Of a DNA stretch of 64,000 nucleotides, positions 11,600-24,959 are shown piece after piece. The position numbers were made by a program, and so were the translations under genes. This DNA is from Sorex araneus (taxonomy: Eukaryota > Chordata > Mammalia > Eulipotyphla > Soricidae). How positions within the stretch are numbered: position 1 is the stretch's first letter; the number at the start of each line of letters is the position of its first letter. The stretch covers positions 368,073,386-368,137,385 of the forward strand of contig NC_073303.1 in assembly GCF_027595985.1 (NCBI RefSeq). Reading direction: 5' to 3'. Under the pieces are notes generated by a model. That model ran no database searches and was not told where the DNA came from. It saw only the letters and a list, made by a program, of their open reading frames with translations.

Positions 11600-13450
11600 G
11601 CTAATCTGATACAAGACAGTATCTCAGTTCAATGACAGAATAGAACTTAATGGATCAGAACCTCTAGCTCCGGTTCCCATAATCACCACATGATCTGGGA
11701 TACTCAGTACAAGTTCATCCAGAATATGGATGGCAGAGGAGCTTTGTAAGTGGAGAGGACCTTGAACACTCATAGATATGTGCTCGAAGTTTAATGGGAA
11801 TAACAGACCTCAAAATCAACATGGAACAACTCATTGGGGTCCTCTCTGATGCTACTGACTGGCTTGTTGTCTCTGCTCCTAGGAGTTCCTTGTCCTCCCT
11901 GAACCTGATGGCCTCTAAGGTCATTCTTCTAAGGTCATAACAATGCTCCCTCCCTCTACCCATATGAATGTCCACTTCCCGAAAATGATGACTCCAGCTT
12001 TCACTGCACTGTTGTGTTTCTCTTTCTTCATCTTAAACCATTTAGTCTTAGCTACAAAGAACTGCTGCTGAAAGTTCCACCATCCACACAATCCTACAGT
12101 TATGGATGGGATTCCGATATAAATATGCCCACTGAATTATGAACATAGATGTAAAAAAGAAAACAGCTTGGGCCCAGCATAACACAAAACAGACACAGAA
12201 ATTTTGCTAGGAGGGTCTCTGTACAGATTTAAGAGCTAGATTTATATGAGCCCAAAAGTTATTTCCCAAATAGTTCTACAGTTCATAACAAGTGCTCTAA
12301 AAAATGAAGTAGCTTTTTTTTCATCGCAGAGCTATAACTCCCCAATATGCCTCTGGCTTCAGTTATTTATGTATTTAACCCAGACTCTCAATAAATATTT
12401 GCTGACTGGTGAATAAATGGGGAAGTGCTTGTAGTTTTGATTAGACAGATAGATTATGGTAGTTGGTTCTTTCATAGCAGTTGAAAGAGATAACAACGTT
12501 GCTTTGAATTATTCTCAGATGTCATCAGAATTATGAAGAGAAAGTCTACAGCCTGGTGTAAGAAAAGATTCCATTGAAGGACTGGATTCATTGGAATTAA
12601 TGATTCCTTCAGAAGACTCCTATATCATAGTATGGGAACCTCATACACTTCAGTTCCAGTGTGTGGTCAAAGTTCACAGAAGCAGAAATCAGAGTGTAGA
12701 TGTGTCCTGACCCCACATTGACCTCCCATTACAATTCATACACATAATTGTCTTACAGTTTTCAAATAAGTACAGGTTTTCTTGTTCTTAAACCTATCAG
12801 CCTGTCATTTTCCTCCTTAGTTCTGTCTCAGTTGACTTATCTCAAAGTGAAGGATTAATTCTTCTCTGCCTTCTTCTCCTTATGATCTTTGCTCTGCACA
12901 AATCAGTTGCTTAGTTCTTTGTGCATATTAATGGCATTTTATTATCATTTTATTTTTTGTTGTAGTTTTGGTAACATGTTTACAATAGCACTATTGATGG
13001 AATTTTCTTATTGTATGTATTACATACATTGCTTGTGTATGGTCATGAGTTTTAACTTTAACCTCTGAGGGTTTGTCTTTCCCTGGTAAATTTGCATGTG
13101 ATTCCACAATCAAAAGCACCGTTCTCCTTATATAGAGAGACAATGATTACAGAGCACCTAGATCCGTTTTGCACCATTATAAAGGTGACCATTCAGAGAA
13201 AAACAAATCCATACGAGTAATAATTAAGAACAGACAATAAAGTCTCATGTAGACAGTAATAGCTTTAACTGTTGAGAAATACATGTTGATGGTTATCTAT
13301 TAAGAGCACATTTTGCTTTGGACGACTTTAGTCAGCTAAAGATCTACTAAAGATCTCTGTCCTGTTGCATAACAGGAACCATGCATCTTTATAGTTCTCT
13401 GGTGTCAATAAGCTAATCAAACTGAGACTTAGGAAAAGAAATGGTGGTTC
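11600..13450. other. Intergenic DNA, no gene seen
   Basis: AT-rich, low in young repeats. 'ctcaataaatatttgctga' at about 12.39 kb is a MIR/L2-type 3' end. The minus-strand 86-codon frame at 11,715-11,975 carries no motif. Confidence 0.5.
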
Positions 13451-13454
13451 AGTG

Positions 13455-13605
13455 GGCAAATCCCGGAAACTGGGTTTGAATCTTAGCTCTGCAATTTACT
13501 AGCTGTGTATGTAACCTCAGTAAATACAGTTTCTTTCTTTCTGCCTCAATTTTACAGCCACGAAATGTAAATAATAATAACAACTATGTGTTTGTGTGAC
13601 AAAAC
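13455..13605 (+). repeat. MIR element
   Basis: Matches the mammal-wide MIR in order: 'ctgggtttgaatcttagctctgcaatttactagctgtg' (in blocks), then 'cctca' and 'aaatgtaaataataataac'. These correspond to the tRNA-derived B box region, the conserved core and the 'aaaatggggataataata' segment. It is far older than the lineage SINEs. Confidence 0.8.
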
Positions 13606-14745
13606 ATAGTTGTCACACAAAAATGAGTTCATATATGAGGAGCCATCCAGAATAGGGTTTGGCATCAACTGCATACCAAGGGCTTAGCCCATTCCACAGA
13701 TATGTATGAGGTATGTCATCTAGAGCAGGCACTGTGTGCTGGGAAAAGGAAATATAAGCATGACCAAGATACAGTGTCTGTTCCCCAAAGCCTAATGGCT
13801 CCACAGATAATTCTCTTGATTAAAACAATATCTAAGCACACGGCAGTATGAGAAGAGCTCTATAGCAATCTCCAGGATATTTTCTGACTATGAAAAAAAT
13901 GAGAGCTGAAATATTCTTTATAGGAAATCTTAAAAGCAAATGTGAAAATTGAAGTTATTATTTGGGGACATCAATGAACCACATAATTTTATAGACCGAA
14001 ATGCTTTTTTACCTGAGTCGCCTGAAGAATTTTCTAAATCCCTGCTTCCTGAGATGCGTATGAATCAGGATTTAGGATTCAAAAGCTAATTCTTAACACT
14101 GCTTCCAAACTCTCCTTGAACTAAAACTTGTAAGAAACTGAACATGATTGAGAGGCCAATGTCAAAGTGGTATAGGTATGTAAAAATCATATATTAAGTT
14201 ACACATAATCCAACACCAATGGGGGAATGCCAAGATTCGGACATGGATCCTTGATTTAACACTGCTAAAGAAATCAGGGTGCTAAGTTAAATTTGAAATG
14301 ATAACATGATTGAAACCTCTGAACTCAACACTTTTCTCCTTTAAATTAAAAAAATTGTAATCACAAAAATGAAAATGTCTACAATCTACTTATTGTCAGG
14401 GGTTGTTTTACAAATGAGTCTGTAACAAGAAAACCATATCAATGGAGAAACTGAAGCTGTTATCAGGTAGAATTAAATAGGAATTTTCATAAATACTCCA
14501 AGGAAGCCATGAGAAATATTGACCCTTCTCTACTTCTTTCAAATACAATATTGTCCAAATTGGTAAAATGAGTTATAAGTGTTAGGCTGAGGATCAGGTT
14601 AAGGGGAAGACAAAATTTTCCCTTTGATCTTTGTCTGCAAATGAGCACAATTTTGGCATGAGAAATATTAAAAATAACTGACATAAGAATTATATCAAAC
14701 AACAAGCCTTCTGAAGAGCCACATTGGTCGAGATGTTAAGGTTGA

Positions 14746-14908
14746 GGGGCTAGAGCGATAGCACAGCGAGTAGGGCATTTGCCTTGCACACAGTCAACCC
14801 AGGTTCAATTCCCAGCATCCCATATTGTCCCCTGAGCACCACCAGGAGTTATTTCTGAGTGCAAACCCAAGAGTAACCCCTGAGCATCACCTGGTGTGAC
14901 CTAAAAAG

Positions 14909-14938
<30 letters not shown>
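14746..14938 (+). repeat. SOR-type SINE with (GA)n tail
   Basis: Nearly intact: 'ggggctagagcgatagcac', 'ttgccttgcacac', 'ggttcaattcccagcatcc', 'ctgagcaccaccaggag', 'tgtgacctaaaaag'. The A-tail has turned into GA repeats from about 14,913. Flanks 14,731-14,744 and 14,939-14,952 agree over 14 bp with one mismatch, marking the target duplication. Confidence 0.9.
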
Positions 14939-14942
<4 letters not shown>

Positions 14943-14991
14943 TTATGGTTGTGATTTTGCTAATACTTAAGAGCTAAAGAATTTTCTACTG

Positions 14992-15153
14992 GCACTGGAG
15001 AGATAGTATAGCAGGTAAGACATTTGCCTTGCTTGCAACCAACCTGTGTTCATCTCTGGTATCCCACACGGATCCCCCAAGTACCACCTCAGTGCAGAGT
15101 CAGGAGTAACACCTGATCATTGCAGGGTGTATCCCCTCCCCTTCCCCCCAAAA
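14992..15153 (+). repeat. SOR-type SINE, diverged
   Basis: 'ggcactggagagatagtat', 'cttgccttgcttgcaacc', 'agtgcagagtcaggagtaac' and a C-rich end give a full-length but older copy of the same family, in the same orientation as its neighbour about 50 bp upstream. Confidence 0.75.
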
Positions 15154-15159
15154 TAGGAA

Positions 15160-16825
15160 TGCTCTCAACCATCAAGAGAAATATTCTTTAATCTAAAGGG
15201 AGAGTGCGGTGATTTGGGAAAAGAAAGGAAAACATACCTAATTCTCCAAGATAAAATTCTGGGTATCCAGTGAAAAATTTAAGAAGACCAAAGATGAAGT
15301 CTTCCTCCCGAAGGCCCCTTGGAGAACTTCAGAAGCCAATTAACTATCCACCTCTGTCACCAAGGCACAATGATGTAGCAGGTGGTTCTCCAGCAAACTC
15401 TACATGTGCCCTCTTGAGTTTGGGTGTATGTTAACAAACAGAGGTATGGGGTACCTTGATTAACAAAAACTCATTACAACAGAACAGGAGACAGAAGATT
15501 GGTGGGTCAGTCTGAACCCCCACTCTGGAGTAAGTCAAGCAGGAGATCGGGTCCCTCAAGACCGTTTAAGTACTTGGACAGTGACAGAACTCAGAAGCAT
15601 CGTTTGAAGTTACATCATTGAATTGGGTAAGGGTGATGGTGAGAACACTCCAGAATAGACGAGTAAAAGATGTATGACAGAACAGGGAAAACAAGAGAAT
15701 TTTCAGATTTATCAAACAGAGAGTGTAAAGCAAGAGTTTTTCAAGTGTGTGATGCTAAGGTCTTCAGAAGTTCTACCATGTTAACCAACAAATGACCTTA
15801 CTCTTTTAAGTACCCACACATAGGGCAACCTACACATAAAACATTCTTACCCAGAATAAAGAAGTAGTACCTATAAAGTACTTTCACTTCTCGTTTCCCA
15901 CATGTCCATAGATCTGAAAGACAGAAAGGTGAGGAGGAATGAAATATAATGAGATGCATCTTTTTCACACTCCACAGAGTAGAGATACTGTCAATTGTAT
16001 GTGAGAAACAATTTTCTATTTCGGCCTAATTTTAAAGTCAAAATTATGGGAAAGTGATGTATCTTGATTGTAGAGAAAAACAAAAGTTTGCACAATCAAC
16101 CTGAGGTATGAATAGACTGTAGAACAGATTCAAGTTTGGAGAAAAATGTTGATTTCTTTTAGCTGTTCAAAACCTTGGGACTGATCTATAAGTAAAATCA
16201 ATCTATCAAATAATTTACATCTTTTTTGGTGGACCTAAACAACATAACTGGCCCCCTAAGAAAATGACTTTACAGTGGTTTTACCCATCTGAAAAAATAA
16301 GGGTGGTGGGGAATGGAGCTATACTCATTAGTGGGAGAACTACGCCACTAGTCCTATTCCTATGTGAGCTTTCCCTATATGAGTGGGAACAGAACAAGGT
16401 GGAGGCACTTGCTAGACTAGTATTTCTAAGAACTATCTGGACTAGTGGCTAAATATAACATCTACTCAAAAGATAGGAACAGCTACACTAACATCAGTGA
16501 CAAATGTAGAGAGCAAAAAATATAGCTGAGCATAAATAAATGAATAAGCAGAATTATGTAACAAGGAAAATCCAATATTGCTTTGGTGCCTCAAGAGCTT
16601 CAGAGCAAGAGAATTATATTGTCTCGGCACAATTATAAAAACATATATATATGAATGAAGGAATGTTTCCCCCGAGCACTCTTGCTCTGGAAATCCAAAA
16701 CAGTCTACTGGCAGCCTAAAAGGTTGAGTGGTAACTTTCTGGGAACATTTTGGTCTTACAACACAATGACCAACTGGAAAAATTACTGATGAAAAACTAA
16801 AACTCTAGTCAAGTCACATAATATC
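15160..16825. other. Intergenic DNA, no gene seen
   Basis: Unique AT-rich sequence. One 62-codon frame at 16,264-16,452 stays open about 85 codons if read upstream without an ATG. It has no motif I recognise and no splice context. Confidence 0.45.
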
Positions 16826-16829
16826 TTGT

Positions 16830-17172
16830 GCTATTAGAAAAGATGATCGGGCAATTTGTCACTAGGTGGATGGATCTGGAAAGTATCATGCTGAGTGAAG
16901 CTGGACAGGAGAAGAACTCAAAATTATTTCTCTCATATACAGGAAGTAACAAAAGATAGAAGGTGGATAATAGTTGCCCAATGGGAACACAAACTGAGCT
17001 GGTAATTAGTATGGAACTTACCACTTGTGGTAATGATGGAGAAAGGGGGACACTGGGACAATAGTAGAGGGAAGAAGAAACTCTTGTGAAGGGTGTGGTG
17101 TTGGAATATCCTATGCATGAAACCCTACCATTAATAATATTGTAAACCCTGGTGCCTAAAATAAAATTACAC
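16830..17172 (+). mobile_element. L1 3' end fragment
   Basis: 'aggtggatggatctgg', 'atcatgctgagtgaag' and the lineage 3' UTR end 'tgttggaatatcctatgcatg', then 'taatattgtaaacc' and a terminal A-rich 'aaaataaaatt'. 5'-truncated and diverged, with no coding capacity. Confidence 0.75.
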
Positions 17173-17907
17173 TTGCGAAGAAAGTTCTAGGGACTGTGTA
17201 TTGACGAAGTCCCAGCAGAATAGTCACTGTGCAGCTAGAAATCTCGATAAGATTTAGAAAAGTCCCTGACTAGGAAGGAAAAGAAACAGTGGCTTCGTGA
17301 AGATAGAGTAATGTGCCCAGTTGCAGTCACATGTCTCTGTCCTTTTATTTATTTTTTTGTGGCTGGAAAGCTACTAAGAAAAATAGGGGGCAAAATGTGT
17401 TGGTGAGAATAAAGTAATGGGTTTCACAGAATGGTTTCAAATTCCCCAGAACAGTCCAATCGCCATGGAAGGTTCTAGATGGCACATTCAACAACATTCC
17501 ATCTAAGTATGACTGCCACTCATCTGACTCTGGGATGAAAAACCCAATACTTGGAGATACAAAATATGAATCCCAGATGCACTAAGATTCTTAACACCCA
17601 AAGGCCACAATGTCTGATGTTAGATATTCGCCCCCAAACAAGAAGTGTTTTCGGGGAGATAGGTGCTACTCTTAATATCCTAAAACAAACTTTAAATGAG
17701 TTCACTTAAGTGAGTACTGGTTATCAGAGGGGAAATTTATTCATTAAGATAAGCAGGATAGAGGAAACTCTTCCAGAAGGAAGACAAGGGATGGGAATTA
17801 CTCTGGAAAGATGGCCGGCTTGAGTGAAGAGGGTAGGATCGCACAAATCATTCTGGAAGATGTTAATGCCTGTGTGGAGAAAATTAAATCCTGACCCAGA
17901 GGCCTAG

Positions 17908-19068
17908 TGGACAAGAGACCATGCCTTCTGTCTAATTATGGAGACTCAAGGGACAAATATGTGGAGTCATCTGGACTTCCAAACCTATAGAAGTTCTTCT
18001 GGACAATGGTATTTTACAGACAACAGGTTTGCTGCTCTCATTCCAAGAAGAGATTGGAATAAGATCGCTCCTTACAACATAGTTAGCAGGGATAGTAACT
18101 ATTTTGAGTAACACTCAAAAGGCAAATACAACTACGTGATTCACAATGACAGCAGATTCATTTGAACAAAAGTGAGGCAACAAGCTCTGTTCCCATTCCA
18201 ATTATAGCACACAAATAACAAAGTCATGGCAAATTTTAAATATATTCAAAATGATAACTGTTTATCGGCAAGACTCAATTCTTTTGGGAGGACATAGCAA
18301 GTACCTCTTATCTTTACAGTGATAAACTGAATTGTACAATGACTATATTATAATACAGGATAGGACCAGCATTATTAATAAGACTCACTGCTTTATGGAA
18401 ACAGGCTTTATATCAATATCCATATTACCCAGATATATTGGATTATGGAGTTAAATAAAGCCTCTCAGAACTGATAGAAATGACTGATCCCAAAGAACTA
18501 AATTTAGCGAACACTAATTAGTTTCTATGATAAATCATCTTGCACAAGATAATTTATCACAAGATAAAAACAACATATCAAGAATAATAGCAAGTAATCA
18601 AATTAGTACAAATATGTGGAAATGCAAGTAGTACCTTCATGGAACTGACCGATTATCTCCTCAAGTTTATCCCTAAACATGCACCAGATCCTCTAAATAA
18701 TAGGCATATCTTTATTGATAGTATTACTTTACCTATTATATAAATGCTATACTAAATGTAGATGCTCAGAAATATATGATCATTTGTGCAGGAGAGCTCA
18801 GGTTAGGAGGGTGGACAATGTGGGAAACAGATAATTTGTTAGACTGGGTTACTCAAACATGGACATTCCCAAGAAACACCAACTCCAGGATAGGCCCTTT
18901 GTCAGTCACTGGGAGAAGATCACTGAGCCCTGGAATATCCTTCCCGACAAGAGCCCTTTTGTAGACCTGAAGTTGGGGACCACCATGTACCAACTAGATC
19001 AGAGAGTTTATGCTAACAATGTCACTTATGGTAAACACCTACTTTTACTCTGGGGAGCTGGAGTCTGA
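17908..19068 (+). pseudogene. Possible endogenous parvovirus-like capsid fossil (tentative)
   Basis: Three short coding-like frames lie in order on one strand. Frame 1 (17,908-18,111) has a Trp/Asp-rich stretch with W-S-H-L-D-F and, about 25 residues on, R-D-W. Frame 2 (18,776-18,964) contains D-N-L-L. Frame 3 (18,859-19,068, shifted by one reading frame) has P-W-N-I, then D-K at 18,946, D-L-K ending 18,972 and N-N at 19,015. The D-K/D-L-K spacing of 6 residues followed by N-N-x-x-x-G resembles the C-terminal part of parvoviral capsid proteins. The roughly 330-codon distance to the W-x-x-L-D-F motif is also compatible. The roughly 660 bp between are full of stops. There is no helicase or Rep signature nearby. 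If real, it is an old, inert copy; the resemblance could be chance. Confidence 0.3.
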
Positions 19069-19079
19069 GTAGTTGCACT

Positions 19080-20660
19080 CAATCATTCCAATTCGACTGA
19101 TTCCTAGTTAAAAGATCCTAGGATCTAAAGCCGGTGGGAGCTTCCTCCGTGGGCTCCATGTTGCATATGTTGTCACACATCATTGCTAGGAGAATTAGGC
19201 ACATTCCAGAGGACTCCTAGAAGCTTATGCCAGTTTTTCTTCTGAACTTTATCCCCTTTATTGCTGGAATCTGATACCTTTTACTCTAATCTTTTATTTA
19301 GCAGAGGGCTCAGGAGTACCTCAAGTTACCAGGAGACCAAGGATAACTGGCTGATGAGGAGACAGTGCTTCAATCCAAGACACAGTACTGCTGCTCATGC
19401 TGAGAAGTTCTGGTGACCACCAGGGATACACCCAGAGATGCCAAGGGGACCACGCAGTGAAAGGAAACAAACTCTGAACCACTACATATGAAACCTTTGC
19501 TCCAGTTCAGTGAACCAACTCCACAGCCTTAATTACAAGTCTCTGGGATGCCTTACATCTTCCTGAAAATACCTTTATGATTTTCTTCTAGACGTAGAAT
19601 CAAATAACAAGAAAACTTCTTTTTTATTGTTTTCTAAGTTATTTTCCACCAGTTTTGAAACTCATCATGAACAATTCTCCAGCCCATTCATCCTCTTTAA
19701 AACAGCAGTGAAACTTATTTCTATTTTGAATGTTCATAAGTTGTGAGTTTTATTTGTCGTGAAACCTAGTTCTTTTATTTTTACAGATAAAACCCACAAA
19801 TAACAGTCCTCAGTTGACTGTCACTTTTTTTTTGGAGAAAATTCACAAATTGTGCCACATGATAGAACACATACTATAAAAAGTGATTCCACGTCATCTG
19901 TCACCAAAAGCAAATGAATTTGTTTTGTTTGACCAAGGCTTTTTGCCAAACAGCTTAAAATATTCTACCCTGGACCCTTAATTTTCTAATAACACTCCCA
20001 ATTTTTATTCTGGAAAAGTCCTGCACATTAATTGTATTATCAGGTTCAAATTTTTCTGATGCTCAAATTATTTCACAGTCAGCATCACAAAAATCCCTCC
20101 ATTGGGTATTTTTTTTATTATTTTTGCTGTTGGTCTTTTGTCTGACTTCCTTCTACTTTGAAGAAATTGTTTCTTAGCTCTCTAGCTCCCAAATCCAATA
20201 CTTGAAACTGCCAAAATGAAGACCTCCCACAGATATTTCAGAAGTTCTTTTTCTTTTTCTTGATGCACCATAAAAATTCTGGCTACCTTCCCACAAAAAT
20301 CTTTCTTTGGTATTATATGTGGGAAAACATAAAGTAGGAGTGAAGAGGGAAAGGAACTCGATAGCGAATAATCAATTGAAGAGCATTTTTCTTGACCGAG
20401 CACTGAGCTTGGCTGATTTCTCTGATGTGCTTCTCATTTAAAAGGCACCTTTCAGAGACCTCATAGTTTCCATGAGTTTATATAAATAATGAGAGTTGAA
20501 GGGGCATATGGCAGATGGCTAAACAACAGACTGGAAACCCTAGAGCTATTAGATCTCATTCCTGTAATTAAAATATTATTATGTGGCTAAAGACCAATAA
20601 TCACCTTCTACTTCTGTGTCCAGGTGTGAGGAAGAGCCAGGAGTATTTAGCTGTCTCACT
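19080..20660. other. Intergenic DNA, no gene seen
   Basis: AT-rich, without young repeats. 19,380-19,470 has eroded SINE-like phrases ('gaccaccagggata', 'cagagatgccaagggga'). No coding signal. Confidence 0.45.
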
Positions 20661-20676
20661 GGATATCTTGAATCAT

Positions 20677-20927
20677 TCTGTCACTGTCCCTGTCATCCTG
20701 TTGCTCATCGATTTTTTTCGAGCGGGCACCAGTAATGTCTCTCATTGTGAGACGTATTGTTACTGTTTTTGGCATATCCAATATGCCACGGGTAGCTTGC
20801 CAGGCTCTTCCGTGCGGGCGCGATACTCTTGGTAGCTTGCTGGGCTCTCCGAGAGGGGCGGAGGAATCAAACATGAGTGGGCCGCGTGAAAGGCAAACGC
20901 CCTACCTCTGTGCTATTGCTCCAGCCC
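20677..20927 (-). repeat. RTE-tailed SINE
   Basis: The minus strand reads 'gggctggagcaatagcac', B-box region, 'ctcggagagcccagcaagc', 'gagcctggcaagctaccc', 'atatgccaaaaacagtaac' and the RTE-like tail 'actggtgcccgctcg'. Flanks 'ttgaatcat' (20,668-20,676) and 'ttgaattat' (20,928-20,936) suggest a 9-bp target duplication. Same structure as the copies at 4.76 and 39.96 kb. Confidence 0.88.
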
Positions 20928-21012
20928 TTGAATTATGACTCAAAAAAAATTTCAAAGATATGTCCCACAATAAATCATTACACCAATGCTAAATTAAAAA
21001 AAAAAAACACGA

Positions 21013-21176
21013 TGGGCCAGAGAGATGGTACAGTGGACAGGGCACTTCTTTGCACACAGCAGAGTTGGGTTTGATCACTGGGACCACCTGTGATCCATAA
21101 GCACTGCCAAGAGTTATTCCTGAGCATAGAGCTAGGAGTAAGCCCTGAGCATCACTGGGTGTGACCCAAAAAGTTT
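21013..21176 (+). repeat. SOR-type SINE, diverged
   Basis: 'gggccagagagatggtacag', 'gcactgccaagagttattcc', 'aagccctgagcatcactgg' and 'tgtgacccaaaaag'. The upstream run of A and the 'tttttttac' after it blur the ends. Confidence 0.8.
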
Positions 21177-21179
21177 TTT

Positions 21180-23760
21180 TACGTCACAGTGAGAGTGTGA
21201 GAGACTATAGCTGCCTCTCACATTTTTTATTTACACTGGCAAGAATATAATGTTGGCACACAATCTTTGTGAAAGTAACAACAATAGTCAGCCAAGGGCT
21301 TGTCTTGCATCTTGAAGCAAGGCAGGATGTCTTGGATACTTCTGAAGTTGGCACTCATGATACAATTCATTTCTGAGCCTAACAGATATAGTTAATGTGT
21401 CTGAATTAGCTGAAATGAAGAAAATTTTACCTGAGACTTTGCCTAATTATGCGATTTGCTCTGTTCTTTAGGCACCTGGCACCTGACAGATTCTAATTTC
21501 AATATTTTAAAATCATTAGTGAGATTGCACTAAGCTTCAATTTCCAATGCTTTTAATCACTTGCTATAATCTATCTCAACCAATTTTTTTCTATTTTTAA
21601 TACCTTTTGACTGTAAGAAATGAGATGTAGTTCCTTTGCCCAACATTTATCCAGAACTTCTTTCAGGAAAAAGGAAAGAAAGTTAAAAGCAAGGGTAAGC
21701 AACAGAAAATAACAAATCTACATTATAAAATGCATTGAAAATCTAGGACCAGATTATCTCTTTACACGCAAAATTCTTCTTTAATCCTCCCTGGAACATA
21801 TTCATTGTGATTATTTCTTTTTTCAATTGCATAAGAATTCCTACAATTCACCTGAATTTCCAACATATCCAGCCTGCATCACTGAAGCTTTCAGCCCTCA
21901 CTAGATATCATGCCAACAGTGTCAATCGAGAAAAATGGCAACATGCATCTTTACTCACTCAGCTCTCCTTCTAGACCCACATCCTTGAACATCAGAGATG
22001 GTCTGTTCATTCATCATTTACAACTCGCTGCTCTGATTCTGCAGTACCAATATATACTCATACCCCTAAGAAAGTTTATTTTAAATTCCCTCTGCTCTAC
22101 ACACACAGCACAAATATGTCTTTTTGCTGATCGGGGTACAGGAAGAATCCTTCAGGGAAGAGTAGGGTGGCGAGAAGTAAAAGGAAGGCAATAGAGAGCA
22201 ATTGGCCAGATCGGCATCCTGTATATGACACCGCTGTCCCCAAAGCATAACTGCTTGTGGCAGACTACGAGAGCACTTTGGGGTTTTGACTGCTGACAGT
22301 CTCCCAGTCTTCCAGCTCCAGTCCCTCTTTCCTCTCTTTGTCACTCCTGGGAAGCTGATAAAGACCAGTGTGGATCTTTATCAGCTTTGGATCCTACAAG
22401 GATTTCAAACAAGGAAATACCAGTACACATGAGAAGGCCATTGCCCTAGCCTCAGCCTCGGACCTTGATTAGAGTCAAGCTAATCTTTTCCTGCCCACTC
22501 GTGCCACTTCCAGACGCACTCACAAGCTTGACCTGATCTCCACAGAAAGTCTTGATGTGTGAATAATAAATCTCCTACTGTTTTGATGCATGGGCATCAT
22601 CAACAGTTCTCGCTTCTGAACCACATTTTGGATAGATGAAAGGACCCATCCCAACTCGGTGGAATGACCATAGCAATACCAAGTACCATCCAAGAGAAGC
22701 TTGGTCATTCTTAATAGAGAGAACTAGGATTAGAGTTTATTCTTCCACTCCTACTCAGTGCATATTTTTGACTTGTCAAGCAAAAATTGATGTAAAATAT
22801 TTTATAGCATTATTTGTATCAAATGTGTATTAACATTTTTGTTGGAGATTCCTCTGGGCCCTAATGTGTGTGTAGAATAATATCCCTCAATTCAAGCCTC
22901 CCCTCAAATTTCTAGAGAAACTTCATTGGCCACCCAGAATTTTGGTAACAACTCTCTATACACCATCAATATATAGAGAATAATGTGTAAAATAAATACT
23001 TGGTTAAATAAAATGTAAAACTTAGACGCTTGTATTTTTGCATAACACAACCAATTATAAAGTATTTTTCATACTTAACCTTATAATCAAGTTAGATATG
23101 ACTATCTATCTTTCCTATATCCTACATAAATCTCTTTAGAAATGAAAACAATTAAAGACACAAAGGAACTTAGTTTGGTGTGACTTCTTTCTATTGCATT
23201 TTCATTTCTCTTCTCAAGTACCAATACATATCTACAGTAAGCAGATGCTTTATATTTGTTCAACAGTCCTAAAGACAATACATATGAGTCTAGGAGGTTG
23301 ATTTTCTCTAGTTTTAAGAAATGGCTTCCTAATCAAAACTTCTCTACGAAGAAATTAACTTTCTCAACAAGAAACTGGTATGATTCCCTGGTAAAGCTGA
23401 AGATGACACCATCTTTCATAGGCTAGAAAACAGTCTTTTCTGCAGAGAAGAGATTATAACAGGTGAGTTACACGGTCCCTTTGGAAAGGTCTGCTCCCAA
23501 AATGTGACGACTGATTGAACAGGTGAACAAGAAAAATTACTGTGAACTTGAAAATTACTTGTCCTCTTAGAAAAAGACTGTTAACTCTCTTTGCAAAATA
23601 ATGTTTCTAAGAAATATGATGTTAATCATCCCTTAGAGGAGAGTAAAGACAACTCCAAAACCTTGGTATCTCCTCTCTACAACATAATTTCAAAAAAAAA
23701 GAGGTGGGGTGAGGGCAAATGGGGGAAAATACATAGTTAATAAACCTTACGGCTCAGCCA
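21180..23760. other. Intergenic DNA, no gene seen
   Basis: Long unique AT-rich tract. The 94-codon (21,910-22,194) and 87-codon (22,081-22,344, opposite strand) frames overlap each other and have no domains. Confidence 0.5.
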
Positions 23761-23764
23761 GAAC

Positions 23765-23900
23765 CATCAATCTACCAACAGTTACATATTGAGTAGCTAT
23801 TGTGTTGCAGGCACTGCGGGAGATAAAGGATGTGTAATACTAAGTCCCTGGCTTCAATGTCCTTAAAATATATTTGGACAAATAAGACATAAAAAGTAAA
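23765..23900 (+). repeat. L2-type ancient LINE fragment
   Basis: 'atattgagtagctattgtgttgcaggcactgcggg' (in blocks) followed by 'gtccctggcttcaatg' matches the widespread 'attgagcacctactatgtgccaggcactg' consensus of ancient mammalian L2-type repeats. Orientation within the full element is uncertain. Confidence 0.55.
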
Positions 23901-24959
23901 TGTGTCTAAATAAATAAAGAGGTTGCAAACTAACTGCCAGGAACTCGAGCCAAGCTGCATGCTTCACTTGCTCGATGCACTTTTGAAAATGATTCCATTA
24001 GAATGCCGTTCTGCAGGATACATACCTTCCTATTTCCCCCTGTCACCTCTCCTCATCATACTACATCACTCAGTTTACTCATTTACATCAAATATCTTGC
24101 TTTATAGGTAGTTGCATTTTTGAATATCAGCAATATTTTAACATGGCACATGGTCATTTTCAAATAAATGTCACACATGAGAAATAAGAGGAGAAGGTTG
24201 GGGGATAAGAGATTAGTGTGGACTGGGTTTCTTCTGAGACTCCCCGTAGAATGGAACCATAAGACTGAGTATTGCAGGACAAAAAGGACTTAGACAAGCA
24301 CATAAATAAGAGCCTCTCCAGCTATGGTAAGTGACAAGATTAAAAGCCAGCGGGAGAAAAGTAAGAAACATGAGCATCAGGCTGACATGGTGAAGGTAGG
24401 AAGAACAGAAGAAAGAAGTAAAGGCAAAAAGTAGGAATTGATCAAACTGTAAAAGTTTTAAATGCCAAGTCATTAATCAGAAATCTTGATTTAAACGAAC
24501 AGAAACATAAATCACCAGTTTAATCAAAACAGGGAACTAACTTCCTGGCAAACCCAATGATAAGTACAGGGAAGGATTAAATTCAGACATGGCTGGATCC
24601 AAGTACTCAATATTATGCACTTTCCTCAATATTCCTCGCTGTTCTCTTGTCTCAGTCTTGCAATCACTTCTAATTTCTTCCATGCATCTCTCCCCGTCAT
24701 CTTGAATATGGGTTTCGAATATGGCACCAGAGACCTTAAACTTCAGATGACCCCCACTTCTCCAGATTTATAACCCAGAGAAAAAGATACTTTCTTCCTA
24801 GATATCCAATTGACTTTCTAGGGAAAGAACTCACCATGGGACTTTTGTGAGCTTCTGGATCACATGCTAACATTGTGGTGAGAGGGAAGTGAGATTGTTG
24901 AGAATAATCTTGTATTGTGGACCAAGTAATCACTCTAAAGGAAGTTTTTGGGAGGATTT

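Noticed and set aside
16264..16452. 62-codon frame starting M-T-L-Q-W-F-Y-P, open further upstream
   Set aside because: Looked briefly like a viral or transposon protein, but no recognisable motif and no partner frame nearby.
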